Shown here: positions 62,207 to 64,000 of the stretch, piece after piece | Layout of the letters: every line of letters starts with the position of its first letter | How positions within the stretch are numbered: the stretch's first letter is position 1 | Source: UBA5078 sp051252515 | GTDB taxonomy: Bacteria > Pseudomonadota > Gammaproteobacteria > Pseudomonadales > Pseudohongiellaceae | Assembly: GCA_051252515.1 (NCBI GenBank) | Contig: JBPOFS010000001.1 | Span: forward strand, 124,001 to 188,000 | Direction: 5' to 3' | Length of the DNA: 64,000 nucleotides | Translations under genes and position numbers: made by a program | The notes under the pieces: model-generated | The model's input: the letters and a program-made list of their open reading frames with translations, nothing else | What the model was told of the DNA's origin: nothing | The model's database searches: none

Positions 62207-62743
62207 ATTTCTCTCCGATTGTTATGCTACTTATGAAATTTATAATTTTTATTCAATCGATAAGCATTGCGACAACAAGGAATACATCCTCGAACAATCG
62301 TGCAATTTGCCTAAGCCTTTTACGGCTCCCCCCCGGGTAGCGACAAATTGTTACTCTTCCTTCACGGGCCTGAGTGTACCCGTCTTATTTTGATTTGAGC
62401 AAACACTATTTGGGAACTTTTTAATGAAAAAAACATTGTCTTTTTGAATGATGATTTTTCTATTCCTACAAAACTGTTTCAATTTGAAACTATTCCTCTG
62501 ATTGACCAAAGCACTGTTTTTTTCGCAAAAACCAACAAGCTCCCATACCTCGCCTCTAACAGGCAATCGACTCCATTTTTTATAAAAACCTTAGGCGCCT
62601 CCCGGTGCGCTATGTGCAAATTTTTTCCTGCACGACTAAACGTCTCAAAAAAGTTCTAAAGCATCCCATCCTAAGTGCCACAAAAGATGCATTGCCCCCC
62701 CTTGAACAGCTACACTAGAGCCAAAACACACACAGGAAACCTC
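62207..62743. other. Gene-free region with an inverted repeat
   Basis: About 535 AT-rich bases with no supportable gene. GTTTCA-ATT-TGAAAC (62476-62490) is an inverted repeat flanked on both sides by TATTCC, a possible operator. AGCC-GTAAAA-GGCT (minus strand) can form a small hairpin near 62320. The receptor's promoter probably lies at the left end. Confidence 0.35.
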
Positions 62744-63067
62744 ATGAGAACAACGATCATTGCGGCCATTTTTGTACTAGCAGCCATGGCAGTAGCATTT
62801 CTACAATTCTCAGCGGCGTTACAACTACGTTCCGAGCTGGCACAAACCGAGGCCGAACTGGTACAAAGTGAGGCCCAACGAGCCCTCTTGGAAACCCAGC
62901 TAGCGGAGAACACTGCCCAAACCACCCAAGTGCAGGCACAAATTGCCACCCTACAAGCCAACTTACAAAGCTCCTCCCAACAATTGATTCTATTATCTGA
63001 ATCACTGCAGGAGGCGCGTCTACTTATACAAGGTGAAACCCCACCGCAAACACTTGAAACCCGCTAG
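62744..63067 (+). CDS. Small membrane-anchored coiled-coil protein
   Basis: A 107-residue protein with one N-terminal hydrophobic helix (MRTTIIAAIFVLAAMAVAFL) and a long coiled coil rich in Glu, Gln, Leu and Ala (LRSELAQTEAELVQSEAQRA). Function unknown. ATG 62744 follows CAGGAAACCTC; an in-frame ATG 69 bases upstream is rejected because the hydrophobic helix would be moved inside. Confidence 0.6.
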   Translation: MRTTIIAAIFVLAAMAVAFLQFSAALQLRSELAQTEAELVQSEAQRALLETQLAENTAQTTQVQAQIATLQANLQSSSQQLILLSESLQEARLLIQGETPPQTLETR

Positions 63068-63171
63068 AACCACACTCTGCCGTGCTTCTATTGGACTTCT
63101 GCGTGGAATTCATTACATTAGCTGCAATTGAAAAAGCGAATAAGCCACCGCTCACCTATTTGGAGAACACT

Positions 63172-64000
63172 ATGTCTTCGTCTTGCTCTATCAGACGCTA
63201 TCGAACTTTCACTGCCACGGCCGTTACCGCGCTTATAGCGCTCGGTCTTAGTGCCTGCAGCCCACAGGAGCCGACAACGCCGTCAGAGCCCGAAATTCGT
63301 GCACCAGAGCAAAGTGTTGATCTTGGTTATCAGCAGATCCATGCACCCGAGGCAGACGATCCAATGAGTGTGCATATCTATGAGCTGGACAATGGCTTGC
63401 AGGTATACCTCACAGAGAACCACCAAGAGCCACGTTTCTATGCCGAAATCGCCGTCAAAGCGGGCAGCAAGAACGATCCAGCCGATGCCACTGGCCTCGC
63501 GCACTATCTCGAACACCTTCTATTTAAGGGTAACCAACAGCTAGGCACTCTCGACTATGCCGCTGAGAAACCTTATCTTGACCAAATCACGGCTTTGTAT
63601 GAACAGCATTTCAATGAAACCGACCCAGAGGCCCGCGCCGAAATATACGCGCAGATCAATCAAGTAGCCCAGCAAGCCTCGGCCTATGCGATTCCTAATG
63701 AAATCGACAAACTCTACAACAGCATGGGCGGCGCTGGCCTTAACGCTCACACCTCTCATGAGGAGACCGTTTATAAGATAGGGCTGCCTTCCAACCGACT
63801 ACAGCAATGGGCGAAGATCGAGTCGAATCGTTTTATCGACCCAGTATTCCGCCTTTTTCATACCGAGCTAGAAACAGTGTATGAAGAGAAGAACCAGAGT
63901 GAAGATAACCGGGACCGCGTCTCTTATTACGCCATTAGTGAGCTGCTCTACAAAAAGCACCCCTATGGTCAACAAACGACGATTGGCGATGCAGAGCACC
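63172..64000 (+). CDS. M16 (insulinase-type) metallopeptidase lipoprotein, N-terminal part
   Basis: Runs off the window; 276 codons are present. A lipoprotein signal ends in LIALGLSACSPQ. The inverted zinc motif is HYLEH in GLAHYLEHLLFKG, and the later glutamate appears near ELETVYEEKNQSEDN. GGAGLNAHTSHEETVYKIGL is typical of M16 peptidases. Such proteins degrade peptides in the periplasm or at the outer membrane. ATG 63172 follows TTTGGAGAACACT. Confidence 0.85.
   Translation, partial: MSSSCSIRRYRTFTATAVTALIALGLSACSPQEPTTPSEPEIRAPEQSVDLGYQQIHAPEADDPMSVHIYELDNGLQVYLTENHQEPRFYAEIAVKAGSKNDPADATGLAHYLEHLLFKGNQQLGTLDYAAEKPYLDQITALYEQHFNETDPEARAEIYAQINQVAQQASAYAIPNEIDKLYNSMGGAGLNAHTSHEETVYKIGLPSNRLQQWAKIESNRFIDPVFRLFHTELETVYEEKNQSEDNRDRVSYYAISELLYKKHPYGQQTTIGDAEH

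Noticed and set aside
62351..62659. Two 71-codon open frames on opposite strands in the gap before the coiled-coil gene
   Set aside because: They overlap each other, have poor start sites and no recognisable features; too weak to call.

Overview
The window looks like the chromosome of a heterotrophic marine gammaproteobacterium of the general OMG/Cellvibrionales kind. This is an inference from gene content: three TonB-dependent receptors, ectoine synthesis, aerobic phenylacetate and leucine catabolism, a TyrR-like regulator and a tRNA-Arg(UCG). No rRNA or other lineage marker is present.

Layout. (1) 1-9507, minus strand: a leucine/isovalerate (liu) operon read as a fused 2-oxoacid:ferredoxin oxidoreductase, then liuA, liuB, liuC, liuD and the start of acetoacetyl-CoA synthetase. 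(2) 9748-16823, minus strand: a TonB receptor followed by four exported proteins: an HpcH/HpaI aldolase-fold protein, a HiPIP, a three-haem cytochrome c and an SBP56-type protein. This is the least explained metabolic module of the window. (3) 17196-26857: a phenylacetyl-CoA cluster, paaG-J-A-B-C-D-E-X on the minus strand, with paaY divergent from paaG and paaZ convergent with paaY. (4) 26983-28480: a divergent Nramp-like transporter behind a 12-codon upstream ORF. (5) 28554-33656: bkdA (fused E1) and bkdB (E2), divergent from a TyrR/PhhR-like regulator with a TyrR box in the shared promoter region. (6) 33779-35894: a second exported aldolase-fold protein and two coupled small exported proteins.

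(7) 36000-40820, plus strand: AT-rich accessory DNA with six mostly unrecognised or defence-like genes, separated by sites that look like integron attC sites. No integrase is visible, so this resembles an integrase-less cassette cluster. It ends in a 200-bp train of small hairpins next to tRNA-Arg. (8) 41439-45577: TonB receptor, M48 lipoprotein protease, tag. (9) 45588-50078: ectR, ectABC and an SSS transporter. (10) 50090-51867: a receiver-like protein without its phospho-acceptor, an atypical SDR and a small lipoprotein. (11) 51968-57052: an RND (MMPL-type) / LolA-like / outer-membrane protein operon. (12) 57057-64000: a DAACS symporter, fpr, another TonB receptor, a small coiled-coil membrane protein and the start of an M16 lipoprotein peptidase.

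How it fits together: branched-chain and aromatic amino acids enter through 2-oxoacid dehydrogenases (Bkd and the fused Ior) and are finished by the liu and paa pathways, giving acetyl-CoA, acetoacetate and succinyl-CoA. Ectoine synthesis supports life in salt water. The cassette region is the clearest horizontally acquired part.
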